Assembly (NCBI GenBank): GCA_947476215.1 | Contig: CANJQI010000014.1 | Coordinates: 1 to 48,616, forward strand | DNA: 48,616 nt | Source of the DNA: Betaproteobacteria bacterium | Lineage (GTDB): Bacteria; Pseudomonadota; Gammaproteobacteria; Burkholderiales; SG8-41 | Direction: 5' to 3' | Shown here: positions 40,347-48,486 of the stretch, in pieces | Layout of the letters: every line of letters starts with the position of its first letter | Numbering within the stretch: the first letter of the stretch is position 1 | Program-made: the position numbers and the translations under genes | Notes under the pieces: model-generated | Seen by the model: the letters and a program-made list of their open reading frames with translations, nothing else | Databases searched by the model: none | What the model was told of the DNA's origin: nothing

Positions 40347-41951
40347 ATGGCAAAAAAAACGGCAGGAAAGGGGAGTTATGACATCGTTGTGATTGGGGCT
40401 GGAAACGCGGCCTTCAGTTCAGCTCTGGCGGCCCATCAAGCCGGTGCACGGGTTGCCGTGCTTGAAGCAGCAACCAAGGAGATGCGCGGCGGAAACACGC
40501 GGTTCACAGGCGGATTGTTCCGCTTTACCTACCACAATGTGGAGGAGATCGAACGCATGCTGGGCGACAACGACGATACCAGCACGATCGAATTCGATCC
40601 CTATTCCGCCGAAGACTACTTGAACGACATCGATCGTGTGACGCGCGGCAAATATGATCCCGAACTGATTAACATTCTGATCAGCGAGTCTTTCCCCACC
40701 GTATGCTGGCTCGCGGATAATGGCATTCCTTTCAGCTTTTATCGTTTGCCCAACCTCAAGATACCGGGTACGAACAAGCACAAACTGCAGTTTGGCGCTG
40801 GATTTGAAGTCAAAGGCCGTGGCAGCCTGCTTTCCGATCGCTGGTTCGAGATTGCGGAAAAGCAGGGCATCAAAGTTTTCTACGAAACCCAGGCCGTCGA
40901 ATTGCTGCAGGACGCAAAAGGACGAGTATCGGGCGTGCGTGCGCATGATAGGAATGGCAATGTCGAATTCCGCGCCAAGGCGGTGATACTGGGCAGCGGT
41001 GGATTTCAGTCCAATCCGGAAATGCGCACGGCATACATGGGGCCGGCGTGGAGCATGGTCAAGGTGCGTGGAACCCGCTTCAATACCGGTTTGATGACGC
41101 GTGCCGCGCTGGGCATAGGCGCGCAAGGCGTGGGACAGTGGGCAGGCGCGCACGCCACGCCGCTCGACAATGACGCAGGCGACTACGGCCACCTCGAGGC
41201 GACGGACGAAACGAGCCGCGTTTCCTACCCGTTGGGGTTGATGGTCAACCTCGACGGTCAGCGATTTGCCGACGAAGGCGAAGACTTCAAGCTCTACACC
41301 TACGCCAAGACCGGCGCCAAGATTCTTGATCAGAAGTATGGCGTCATATTCCAGATATTCGACAAAAAAACCACGCCGTTACTCGAAAAACGTTATGGCA
41401 CGGGCAAGCCCGAAACGGCTGACACGCTGGAAGCACTCGCGGAGAAAATCTCGCAACGCTCTGGCGACATGGGCTTTAACAAGTCGCAGTTCCTGAAGAG
41501 CGTGGCCGAATTCAATACGGCCGTCGGAGAGACGGAGTTCGATCCCATGATCAAGGATGGCAAGCATACGTCAGGCCTGGCGGTAGACAAGACGAATTGG
41601 GCGCAACGCATCGATCAGGCCCCGTACGTCGCTTACCCGATCACGACCGGCATTACCTTTACGTTCGGTGGCTTGAAAATCAACGGCGATGCACAGGTTG
41701 TCGATCTGCTTGGACGCGACATACCCGGGTTGTATGCAACCGGTGAAGTCACCGGTGGCTTCTTCTACTATAATTATCCGGGCGGTGCAGGTTTGATGCG
41801 CGGTGCGGTGTTCGGACGGCGCGCGGGAACGAATGCTGCCAAGTACGCGGCCGGCAGCGCAAAGAAACCTGCTGCCAAGTCCAAACAAAACAAGCCCAGA
41901 TCTGCCAAAGGCAAACCGGCAAAAAAGAAAGCGGTTCGCGGCAAACGCTAA
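40347..41951 (+). CDS. TcuA-like FAD-dependent dehydrogenase with Lys-rich tail
   Basis: Flavoprotein of the fumarate reductase/tricarballylate dehydrogenase superfamily (534 residues from ATG 40347). The FAD fold begins YDIVVIGAGNAAFSSALAA, with GGNTRFTGGLFRF, a VILGSGGFQSNPEMR block and the C-terminal GLYATGEVTGGFFYYNYPGG. The GNAA and GGNxR features match TcuA-type enzymes. The usual NTGDG contact reads NTGLMT. The last ~35 residues are a Lys/Ala/Pro-rich basic tail (SAKKPAAKSKQNK...), not normal for the family. It likely oxidises a carboxylic acid; substrate unknown. First gene of the FAD-FAD-DUF-UGSC-PrpD series. Confidence 0.85.
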   Translation: MAKKTAGKGSYDIVVIGAGNAAFSSALAAHQAGARVAVLEAATKEMRGGNTRFTGGLFRFTYHNVEEIERMLGDNDDTSTIEFDPYSAEDYLNDIDRVTRGKYDPELINILISESFPTVCWLADNGIPFSFYRLPNLKIPGTNKHKLQFGAGFEVKGRGSLLSDRWFEIAEKQGIKVFYETQAVELLQDAKGRVSGVRAHDRNGNVEFRAKAVILGSGGFQSNPEMRTAYMGPAWSMVKVRGTRFNTGLMTRAALGIGAQGVGQWAGAHATPLDNDAGDYGHLEATDETSRVSYPLGLMVNLDGQRFADEGEDFKLYTYAKTGAKILDQKYGVIFQIFDKKTTPLLEKRYGTGKPETADTLEALAEKISQRSGDMGFNKSQFLKSVAEFNTAVGETEFDPMIKDGKHTSGLAVDKTNWAQRIDQAPYVAYPITTGITFTFGGLKINGDAQVVDLLGRDIPGLYATGEVTGGFFYYNYPGGAGLMRGAVFGRRAGTNAAKYAAGSAKKPAAKSKQNKPRSAKGKPAKKKAVRGKR

Positions 41952-41975
41952 GCCTCGACGTTGATGGTTGAATGC

Positions 41976-42009
41976 ATTGCGCCGCGAAGTTCAGCGGCGC
42001 AATTTAATT
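41976..42009 (+). terminator. Hairpin between the two FAD genes
   Basis: ATTGCGCCGC (41976-41985) and GCGGCGCAAT (41994-42003) form a perfect 10-bp stem with loop GAAGTTCA, followed by TTAATTG. The U tract is short, so it may be a weak or partial terminator, an attenuator, or an mRNA-end stabiliser. Confidence 0.5.
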
Positions 42010-42065
42010 GAGGCATGCGGGTGTGGGATATGACCAACAAGATAATTTTACCGAGATGAGTAATC

Positions 42066-43556
42066 ATGAATTCTTCATATGACGTAATCGTGGTGGGCAA
42101 GGGTAATGCAGCGCTCTGCGCGGCATTGTCCGCGCAAGAAAATGGCGCAAAGGTGTTGATGCTGGAAGCCGCCACGGAAGAAGAGTCGGGCGGCAACAGC
42201 CGCTTCGCCGGCGGCGTGATGCGTTTTGCGTATGAATCGGTGGATGACCTCAAGCGCGTAACCGAGGTTACGGATGCGGAAATCGCCGACAGTGATTTTG
42301 GCACCAATCTACGTGAGGAGTTTCTCGACGATTTGTACCGGCTTACGAACTTTCGTACCGATCCGGAATTGTCGGACATTCTGGTCAGCCAGAGCCTGGA
42401 GGCGATGAGCTGGCTGCGCTCCAAGGGTGCGCGTTTCATACTCAATTATGGGCGCCAGTCCGGGCTTGTTAACGGGATACGAAAGTTTTTTGGCCGTATG
42501 CCCATAGAAGTCAACGGCGGCGGCGCGGGATTGGTCCAGTACCTGGACGCGGCGACGAAGAAGTTCGGCATCGAGATCAGATACGAGACCCGTGCGATCT
42601 CATTGCTGTTTGATGGCGTGCGTGTGCAGGGCGTGCGCGTGCAGTGCAATGGCGAGAGCATAGAATTGCGGGCGAAGTCGGTGGTGCTTGCGTGCGGTGG
42701 ATTCGAAGCCAATCCGGAGATGCGCGTTCGCTATCTGGGGCCGGGCTGGGATCTGGCGAAGGTGCGCGGAACACGATTCAACCAGGGAGATGGACTAAAA
42801 ATGGCGTTGGAAGTCGGTGCGGCGCCTTATGGAAACTGGTCGGGCGCGCATGCCACCGGCTGGGACCGAAACGCTCCGGAGTTTGGCGATATCAGCATAG
42901 GCGATCAGTATCAGAAGCACAGCTATATCTTCGGTTTGCTCATTAATTCGGACGGCAAACGATTTGTCGACGAGGGTTGGGACTTTCATTCGTTTACCTA
43001 TGCCAAGTACGGCGCTGCCGTGCTGCATCAGGAAGGGCAGTTTGCGTGGCAGGTATTCGATTCCAAAGTCACCAAGCTGTTGCGCTCCGAATATCGCATG
43101 AAATACATGACCAAGGTCAGCGCAAATACGCTAGAGGAACTCGCGCCGAAACTTGAAGGCGTGGATCCCGAGGGATTCCTTAAAACCGTGCGTGAATTCA
43201 ATGACGCGGTGCGCAAGGATGTCACTTTTAACCAAACCATCAAGGATGGCAAGTGCACCGTCGGTATAGATCCGCCCAAGTCGAATTGGGCACAAGTGCT
43301 GGATACGCCGCCGTACGATGCCTATGCGACGACCTGTGGAATCACGTTCAGCTTTGGCGGACTGCGCATAGATCGTGAAACCGGCCAAGTCCTGAACGTT
43401 CATTTCCACAAGATACCGGGACTGTACTGCGCGGGCGAGATGGTGGGGGGGCTGTTCTACTTCAATTACCCGAGCGGCACCGGGCTGGTGTCGGGCGCGG
43501 TATTTGGGCGCCTCGCGGGGCGCGGCGCCGCGGCGGCAGCTAAGGAAGTGAAGTAG
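42066..43556 (+). CDS. TcuA-like FAD-dependent dehydrogenase, second copy
   Basis: 496-residue paralogue of the preceding flavoprotein. FAD fold YDVIVVGKGNAALCAALSA, then GGNSRFAGGVMRF, VLACGGFEANPEMR, the intact contact NQGDGLKMAL, and GLYCAGEMVGGLFYFNYPSG. It lacks the basic tail. The TcuA similarity suggests oxidation of a tri- or dicarboxylate to an unsaturated acid; a TcuB electron-transfer partner is not in the window. The start is ATG 42066; 114 bp after the first copy with a hairpin between, and 7 bp before the next gene, with which it is surely cotranscribed. Confidence 0.87.
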   Translation: MNSSYDVIVVGKGNAALCAALSAQENGAKVLMLEAATEEESGGNSRFAGGVMRFAYESVDDLKRVTEVTDAEIADSDFGTNLREEFLDDLYRLTNFRTDPELSDILVSQSLEAMSWLRSKGARFILNYGRQSGLVNGIRKFFGRMPIEVNGGGAGLVQYLDAATKKFGIEIRYETRAISLLFDGVRVQGVRVQCNGESIELRAKSVVLACGGFEANPEMRVRYLGPGWDLAKVRGTRFNQGDGLKMALEVGAAPYGNWSGAHATGWDRNAPEFGDISIGDQYQKHSYIFGLLINSDGKRFVDEGWDFHSFTYAKYGAAVLHQEGQFAWQVFDSKVTKLLRSEYRMKYMTKVSANTLEELAPKLEGVDPEGFLKTVREFNDAVRKDVTFNQTIKDGKCTVGIDPPKSNWAQVLDTPPYDAYATTCGITFSFGGLRIDRETGQVLNVHFHKIPGLYCAGEMVGGLFYFNYPSGTGLVSGAVFGRLAGRGAAAAAKEVK

Positions 43557-43563
43557 GCTGCCT

Positions 43564-44637
43564 ATGAAGCTTGGATCGCGAATACATGAAGCGAGCGATC
43601 TCGAGGCGGCTATCGAGATGTGCTATGAACAACGGTGGACCGATGGTCTGCCGGTTGTACCGCCGACACGGAATGCGATAGAGCGCATCATCAGCTATCT
43701 GCAGCGCGATCCCGAGGAAGTTATCGGGATCATTCCCCCGCGCAACGGCGTGGCAACGATAGAAAAAATCGCAATTAACTGCGTCATGGCGGGCTGTAAG
43801 CCTGAATACGTGCCGGTCGTGATTGCCGCAATCGAGGCGATGCTGCAGGACCGTTTCAACTTGAATGGCGTGCAGACGACAACCCACTCATGCGCGCCTT
43901 TGGTGATGGTGAGTGGGCCGGTGGTAAAAAAACTAGGATTCAACTCCAAGGAAGGTGTGTTCGGTCATGGTTGCAGGCCCAGCGCGGCCATAGGACGCGC
44001 AGTACGCCTGATACTATGGAATGGTGGTGGTGGGTATCCAGGTGACCCGTGCAAGACCACGCATGCGCATCCGGGATATTTCAGTTTCTGCGTGCCCGAG
44101 GACCAGGATACGAATCCATGGGAGCCCATGCATACGGAGTACGGGTATGGTGCCAATGACAGCGTGGTTACGGTTACGGCGGTCCAGGCGCCGAACACAT
44201 TGGGCAGCGGAGCAGGTTACAGTCCACCGGACGATGTTCTGTTCGTGCTTGCGGATTCCATCTCCGCAATCGGCACCAATAACGTGTCGGGCGGCGATAT
44301 GGTGTTGGCGCTGGGCCCGATGGCGGCGAAGAACCTATCCAACGCGGGATTGAGCAGATCACAGGTCAAGAGCGAAATCATGCGCCTTGCTACACGCTCA
44401 GTGCGCGACATGAAGCGCCATCGTGGCATATCCGACGCGCATCCGATGCACTGGAGCAAGATCGCCGATCCGAATGACGATGAGGCGCGTGTGCCGCTGA
44501 TCCGGAATTCCGAAAATTTGGTGCTGATGGTCACCGGCGGATGGGGATCGGGCGGGGCATTCTGCTCACTGTGTTCCGGATGGGGCGCACCCGGCGGATT
44601 CACCGTCCACAAGCAGATTCATTTCCCCGGCGCATAG
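43564..44637 (+). CDS. Free-standing homologue of the UGSC-fusion C-terminal domain
   Basis: 357-residue protein of unknown function. It aligns along its length with the C-terminal halves of the two fused UGSC proteins: QRWTDGLPVVPPTRNAIER, AINCVMAGCKPEYVPVVIAA, FNLNGVQTTTHS, AIGRAVRLILWNGGG and FSFCVPEDQDTNPWEPMHTE. Conserved between all three are AGCxPEYxPV and the NPWEPxH region. It has no signal peptide or membrane segment, so it is cytosolic. It lies 7 bp after a FAD dehydrogenase and 43 bp before the free-standing UGSC gene, so the split pair is encoded in adjacent genes, while it is fused elsewhere in this window. I do not know its reaction. Confidence 0.85.
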   Translation: MKLGSRIHEASDLEAAIEMCYEQRWTDGLPVVPPTRNAIERIISYLQRDPEEVIGIIPPRNGVATIEKIAINCVMAGCKPEYVPVVIAAIEAMLQDRFNLNGVQTTTHSCAPLVMVSGPVVKKLGFNSKEGVFGHGCRPSAAIGRAVRLILWNGGGGYPGDPCKTTHAHPGYFSFCVPEDQDTNPWEPMHTEYGYGANDSVVTVTAVQAPNTLGSGAGYSPPDDVLFVLADSISAIGTNNVSGGDMVLALGPMAAKNLSNAGLSRSQVKSEIMRLATRSVRDMKRHRGISDAHPMHWSKIADPNDDEARVPLIRNSENLVLMVTGGWGSGGAFCSLCSGWGAPGGFTVHKQIHFPGA

Positions 44638-44680
44638 ACCGAAATTGATCCAGCATGACGTTCCTGAACAGGAGTCAACG

Positions 44681-45211
44681 ATGAGCATTCAGTTATTCGA
44701 TCCCGTATTCGATGTTGAGGTAGTCCAGCAACATGTGGAACGTGGCCTGGAGAGCCTGCACGGCAAGAAAATCGGATACGTTTTCAATCAACATGTCTCC
44801 GCATTGGCATTCTGGAAATCGCTGGAACAGGAAATTGAAAACAAACTGAAACCGGCAAGCGTTCATCGTGTCTACAAGTCGAACACTTGGGCGTCCGCCC
44901 CGAAAGCCGACGTCGAGGAGCTTAGAAAGCAGACGGATTTCGCATTAATAGGGGTGGGGGCCTGAGGCTCCTGCACTTCCGGCGCCGTGCGCGACGGAAT
45001 TTCCCTGGCCAGAGCCGGTCATCCGGTGGTGGTGTTTGTTCATGACAATTTTGAGCGCGCTGCGCGCGCCCAGGCGGTGGGACTACGGTTGCCGGATCTG
45101 CGTATTTTTGTGTATCCACAGTACAAGCCCGGCGATTCCCTGGCCAAGGAGTCTGAAAAGGCCGTCGAAGCCGTGGAAGGTTTCCAGAAATTGCTGATGA
45201 AGGTACGATAG
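44681..45211 (+). CDS. Free-standing UGSC-family selenoprotein
   Basis: The track ORFs 44645-44965 and 44987-45211 share a frame and are divided by TGA at 44963. Translation with Sec from ATG 44681 (AGGAG upstream) gives 176 residues with VGA-U-GSCTSGAVRDG (Sec95, Cys98). It is homologous to the N-terminal domains of the two fusions, e.g. KKIGYVFNQ before the motif and GLRLPDLRIFVYP after it, matching GYPDLPIAIVPHP. No partner domain is attached; the partner is the gene just upstream. The second ORF has no ribosome site and would begin after the motif. Function probably redox or reductive catalysis, unproven. Confidence 0.88.
44963..44999 (+). promoter_or_regulatory. UGA codon and putative bacterial SECIS element 3
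   Basis: UGA at 44963-44965, then an 11-nt spacer and a two-part stem: TTCCG (44977-44981) with CGGAA (44995-44999), and GCGC (44982-44985) with GCGC (44989-44992), a GA bulge, and loop CGT. The loop begins 20 nt after the UGA and contains G. The sequence differs from copies 1 and 2 but the spacing is the same. Confidence 0.6.
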
Positions 45212-45238
45212 TCGTTGCGGCGAAGCTTAATAGGCAGT

Positions 45239-45255
45239 CTCGGCTCGGAGCCGAG
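45239..45255 (+). other. Perfect short hairpin between UGSC and MmgE/PrpD genes
   Basis: CTCGGCT-CGG-AGCCGAG, a perfect 7-bp stem with a 3-nt loop, 27 bp after the UGSC stop. No T tract follows, so it is not a typical intrinsic terminator; it could mark a processing or stability site. Confidence 0.45.
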
Positions 45256-45310
45256 GTGGCGCCCGTGTGGAATTAGTTCTAGTCATTGCGAAACGAACGG
45301 GAGGCATGAT

Positions 45311-46753
45311 ATGGCAACGCAACAGGAGCGTGTGAAAAAGCAGGGTGCTGAGTCGCATACGTTTGTGCAGGAATTCGCCAAGTGCGTAAATTCCGTGCGC
45401 TACCCGGGACTCCCGCCCGAAGCCGTGTACTGGGCGAAGGCGCTGCTGCTCGATACCGTGGGTGTCACGCTGGCAGGCGTTGAAGAGGAAGCGCCGCGCA
45501 TCATGCGCAATGTCACGTTCCGTACCGCCGGCGACGGGCCTGCTGTCGTGATAGGCACCAACCGGCGCATTAACGTACTTGATGCCGCGCTGATCAATGG
45601 CATCGCCGCGCACGTTCTCGATTTTGACGACTGCAGCAATACCATGGGAGGCCATCCTTCCGCATCGATATTGCCTGCGCTGTTTTCTGCCGCGCAGGAG
45701 TCCGGCGCCAGCGGCGCCGATTTTATTGCCGCCTACGTTACCGGCATAGAAACCAACTGCAAATTCTCGCGCGGTGTGAATTTTTATCAGTACAACAAAG
45801 GGTGGCATCCGACGTCGACCATAGGCATACTGGGATGCACGGCGGCCTGCGCGAATCTGTTAAAGCTGACGGAAGAGCAAACTGCCCATGCCTTGGGCAT
45901 AGCGGCGTCACTGGCTTCCGGCGTTAAGTCCAACTTCGGTACCATGACCAAGTCGTTGCATGTCGGACACAGCAACCGCAGCGCCTTGTTTGCCGTCATG
46001 CTCGCGCGCGACGGCTACACCTCAAGCACGGTCGCGTACGAGCATCATCATGGTTACTTCAACGCTTTCAATGGCAAGGGAAATTTCAATTCAGACCTGA
46101 TACTGCCGGAGTGGGCAAATCCGCTTGATATCGTCAGGCCGGGAATGACGATGAAACTCTATCCGTGCTGCGGCGCGACGCATCCCGCGATCGAAGCGAT
46201 GATGGCGGTGGTTCGCGAAAATGATTTGAAGCCGGACGATATCGAACACGTAGAGGTGCTGCTGCAAACTCGGCGCCTGGAGCATACCAATCGCCCTCAA
46301 CCGCAAAGCGCTCTGGACGCAAAGTTCAGCGTGCAGTATGTGGTGGCGCGCGCGGTAACGGACCGCCGCATTACCATGGAGCAGTTTGAGGGCGACGCCT
46401 ACAAGGACGCGGCTGTTCAACGGCTACTGCCCAAGATACACGCCGGCACCTACACATCAGAACATTTCCCCGAGGATCACCATTTCGGATCGGTAGTCAC
46501 GGTCAAAACCACAAGCGGTAAGATTCTGACTAAAAAGGTATTTTTTCAACTGGGACGAACCGTGGACATTCCCGCTCCACCGGAGCTGATGAAGGAGAAA
46601 TTCGACGACTGCGCGGGCCGGCTGATGCCCAAGGGCCGTGTTGCGGAGATTTATTCGGTGATCCAGCGTTTTGAAAAGCTTCCCGATGTGCGCGAGTTGA
46701 CGGACCTGCTCGCTTTGGATACGGCGCCGGTGCGCCACGCCACTGCGGCATAA
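45311..46753 (+). CDS. MmgE/PrpD family protein
   Basis: 480-residue member of the 2-methylcitrate dehydratase (PrpD)/MmgE/iminodisuccinate epimerase-type family of lyases acting on small polycarboxylates. Motifs: LLLDTVGVTLAGVE, INGIAAHVLDFDDCSNTMGGHPSA, HPTSTIGILGCTAACANLL and the MKLYPCCGATHPAIEAMM block. The start is ATG 45311 with GGGAGG upstream. It follows the UGSC gene by 99 bp in the same direction. A polycarboxylate-type lyase beside TcuA-like dehydrogenases and TTT binding proteins fits an acid-degradation pathway; the precise reaction is unknown. Confidence 0.92.
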   Translation: MATQQERVKKQGAESHTFVQEFAKCVNSVRYPGLPPEAVYWAKALLLDTVGVTLAGVEEEAPRIMRNVTFRTAGDGPAVVIGTNRRINVLDAALINGIAAHVLDFDDCSNTMGGHPSASILPALFSAAQESGASGADFIAAYVTGIETNCKFSRGVNFYQYNKGWHPTSTIGILGCTAACANLLKLTEEQTAHALGIAASLASGVKSNFGTMTKSLHVGHSNRSALFAVMLARDGYTSSTVAYEHHHGYFNAFNGKGNFNSDLILPEWANPLDIVRPGMTMKLYPCCGATHPAIEAMMAVVRENDLKPDDIEHVEVLLQTRRLEHTNRPQPQSALDAKFSVQYVVARAVTDRRITMEQFEGDAYKDAAVQRLLPKIHAGTYTSEHFPEDHHFGSVVTVKTTSGKILTKKVFFQLGRTVDIPAPPELMKEKFDDCAGRLMPKGRVAEIYSVIQRFEKLPDVRELTDLLALDTAPVRHATAA

Positions 46754-46881
46754 AGCGCCTGCGGTTCCTCATTCCCATGCAAGTTTAGGGCAAGGGGATG
46801 GCACGGAAGATGCGAAGAAAAGTTGCTTTATCGACCAGGGTCGGCAAGGTCCGGGCAGGGACGTCGTAGAGCGTAGGCAAT

Positions 46882-47730
46882 TTATGCTGCCATTAGCTCG
46901 CTGACCAAGTCATCAACCTTGTCCGGCGTCAGTCCCAACTGCTTGAGTGCAAATTGGCTACCCTTGTCCCACTCCGAGCTTTTGAGGCCTAACTCCTGCC
47001 GGTTGAAAACTTTGTCGCTCAGCAACGCGAGCGCGACTAGACGCGCGCCAGCACCGGGCAATACTGTTACTCCTGACTCCAACGCGTTGAAATCGTGATG
47101 ATGCAGGATACCGTAGCAGATTTCATCAGTAAGCAGCCATGATTTTGCGAGGTGGTAGCCGACGCGAGCGTGGTTCATCTGATATCGTTCGTCCTCGACT
47201 TGCAACACGCTCTTGTTTTTGTCTGCTTTCTTGCCGGGAAGAACCGGTTTGTAATCTTTATATTTGCCTATCATGGCCAGCATGCCGCAGTCCCTGAACA
47301 ACGCAAATGTGTGTGCCGTAGCGCGATCCATGCCCGGAATCTTGCGGGCTAGCGAGCCGTTGAGTTCAGCCATCTTGGATGTCGATTCCCAATAATCGTC
47401 CATCAATTCATTGGTGCCGCCGGGAAAAGCCTGCCGTAAAAGCAAGCCGGTTACCAATTGCGCAACGTTACGCACTCCTAATAGCGTAATTGCCTGATGG
47501 ATCGATGTCGCACGTGTTCGCAATCCATAGAATGGCGAGTTCACGGTCTTGAGCATCGCCGCTGCAAGACTGGCATCGCCGGCGATCAACTTGCCCAGTT
47601 TCTGAAAATCCGGATCGTCGCCGCGCATTTCCTGTATGAGCTTAGTCAAAATCGCGGGACAAGGGGGAATGCCGAGATTCTTGACGATGTTCTCGGCTTC
47701 ACGGTTTAGCGTTTCTAGGTCGTGTTCCAT
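46882..47730 (-). CDS. HDOD-domain protein
   Basis: 282-residue protein of the HDOD family, a non-catalytic relative of HD phosphohydrolases found in signalling. The N-terminal half shows LGIPPCPAILTKLIQEM, GDASLAAAMLKTVNSPFYG and AITLLGVRNVAQLVTGLLL, typical of HDOD; a later segment has GYHLAKSWLLTDEICYGILHHHDF. No receiver or GGDEF domain is fused. It is opposite in direction to the catabolic genes and is not obviously part of that cluster. The flanking gap to MmgE/PrpD (128 bp) holds nothing I recognise. Confidence 0.9.
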   Translation of the reverse strand: MEHDLETLNREAENIVKNLGIPPCPAILTKLIQEMRGDDPDFQKLGKLIAGDASLAAAMLKTVNSPFYGLRTRATSIHQAITLLGVRNVAQLVTGLLLRQAFPGGTNELMDDYWESTSKMAELNGSLARKIPGMDRATAHTFALFRDCGMLAMIGKYKDYKPVLPGKKADKNKSVLQVEDERYQMNHARVGYHLAKSWLLTDEICYGILHHHDFNALESGVTVLPGAGARLVALALLSDKVFNRQELGLKSSEWDKGSQFALKQLGLTPDKVDDLVSELMAA

Positions 47731-48054
47731 TGCTGATCCGTTAACGATGAGGGAGATAGGGACAATTTGAAATACCGGGCGCGCCGATCTCTCATAAGAT
47801 GATATCGACCGGTGGCGGGAATTCTTGAACTCGGTATATTAGAAACTTCGCGAATTCACGGGAACCCTGGCTATCCGTCCAAAATCGCGGGCAACCTATG
47901 CAGAATCAGGGCTGCGCAGATTCGCGCCTACTTGTGCGCCTACTTGTGCGCATTGCCAAGTGCGTTTCAACCGAATAAAGTCACCCAAGTAAGCTCTTCC
48001 GACCCCGGGCCTTTTATGAATTCAGGATTGCAAAGTTGTCCGCCAGGAGGAGTT
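47731..48054. other. Non-coding gap with a 12-bp tandem duplication
   Basis: No supported gene here; the long N-terminal extension of the track ORF at 47812 has no family counterpart. GCGCCTACTTGT occurs twice in tandem followed by GCGC (47924-47951). The gap should hold divergent promoters for the HDOD and Bug genes. Confidence 0.45.
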
Positions 48055-48486
48055 ATGGCACTACTGCATTTTTTCCCGCGATGGTTTCTGCTGGGAATAC
48101 TGGTACTTACGTCGAGTCTGGTGCAAGGACAGCGTTATCCAAATAAGCCGAAACACGTGATCACCGGCGCCCCGGGCGGAGGCATTGATTTCACGGCACG
48201 CATAGTCGCACAAGGACTGACCACCACACTGGGTCAGCAGGCAATCGTTGACAATCGTGGCGGTGGCGGCGGCATCATGGCGGGAGAGATAACAGCCAGT
48301 GCATCACCGGACGGTTATACGGTGATGGTCTACAGCGCCAATATCTGGCTGTCGCCGTTTCTGCAGGACAACGTTCGTTTTGACCCGGTGCGGGAGGTTG
48401 CTCCAATTTCACTGGTGTCGAGTGCACCCAATACTTGGGTGGTGCATCCCTCGCTGCCGGTGACGACAATCAAGGAATTGATGTGA
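48055..48486 (+). pseudogene. TTT binding protein truncated at its right end
   Basis: The N-terminal ~143 residues of a Bug protein: signal peptide (RWFLLGILVLTSSLVQG), YPNKPKHVITGAPGGGIDF, IVDNRGGGGGIMAGEITA, PDGYTVMVYSA and VHPSLPVTTIKEL, where the family continues IALAKAKPG but this frame ends in ATG TGA. AGGAGGAG precedes ATG 48055, and the retained part is intact. About 180 C-terminal residues are missing. A transposase-like reading frame begins 55 bp after the break, so the cause appears to be an insertion. Confidence 0.85.

Noticed and set aside
47812-48054. N-terminal extension of the last Bug ORF as a real domain
   Set aside because: A strong AGGAGGAG site and signal peptide begin at ATG 48055; the upstream part has a tandem repeat and no family resemblance.
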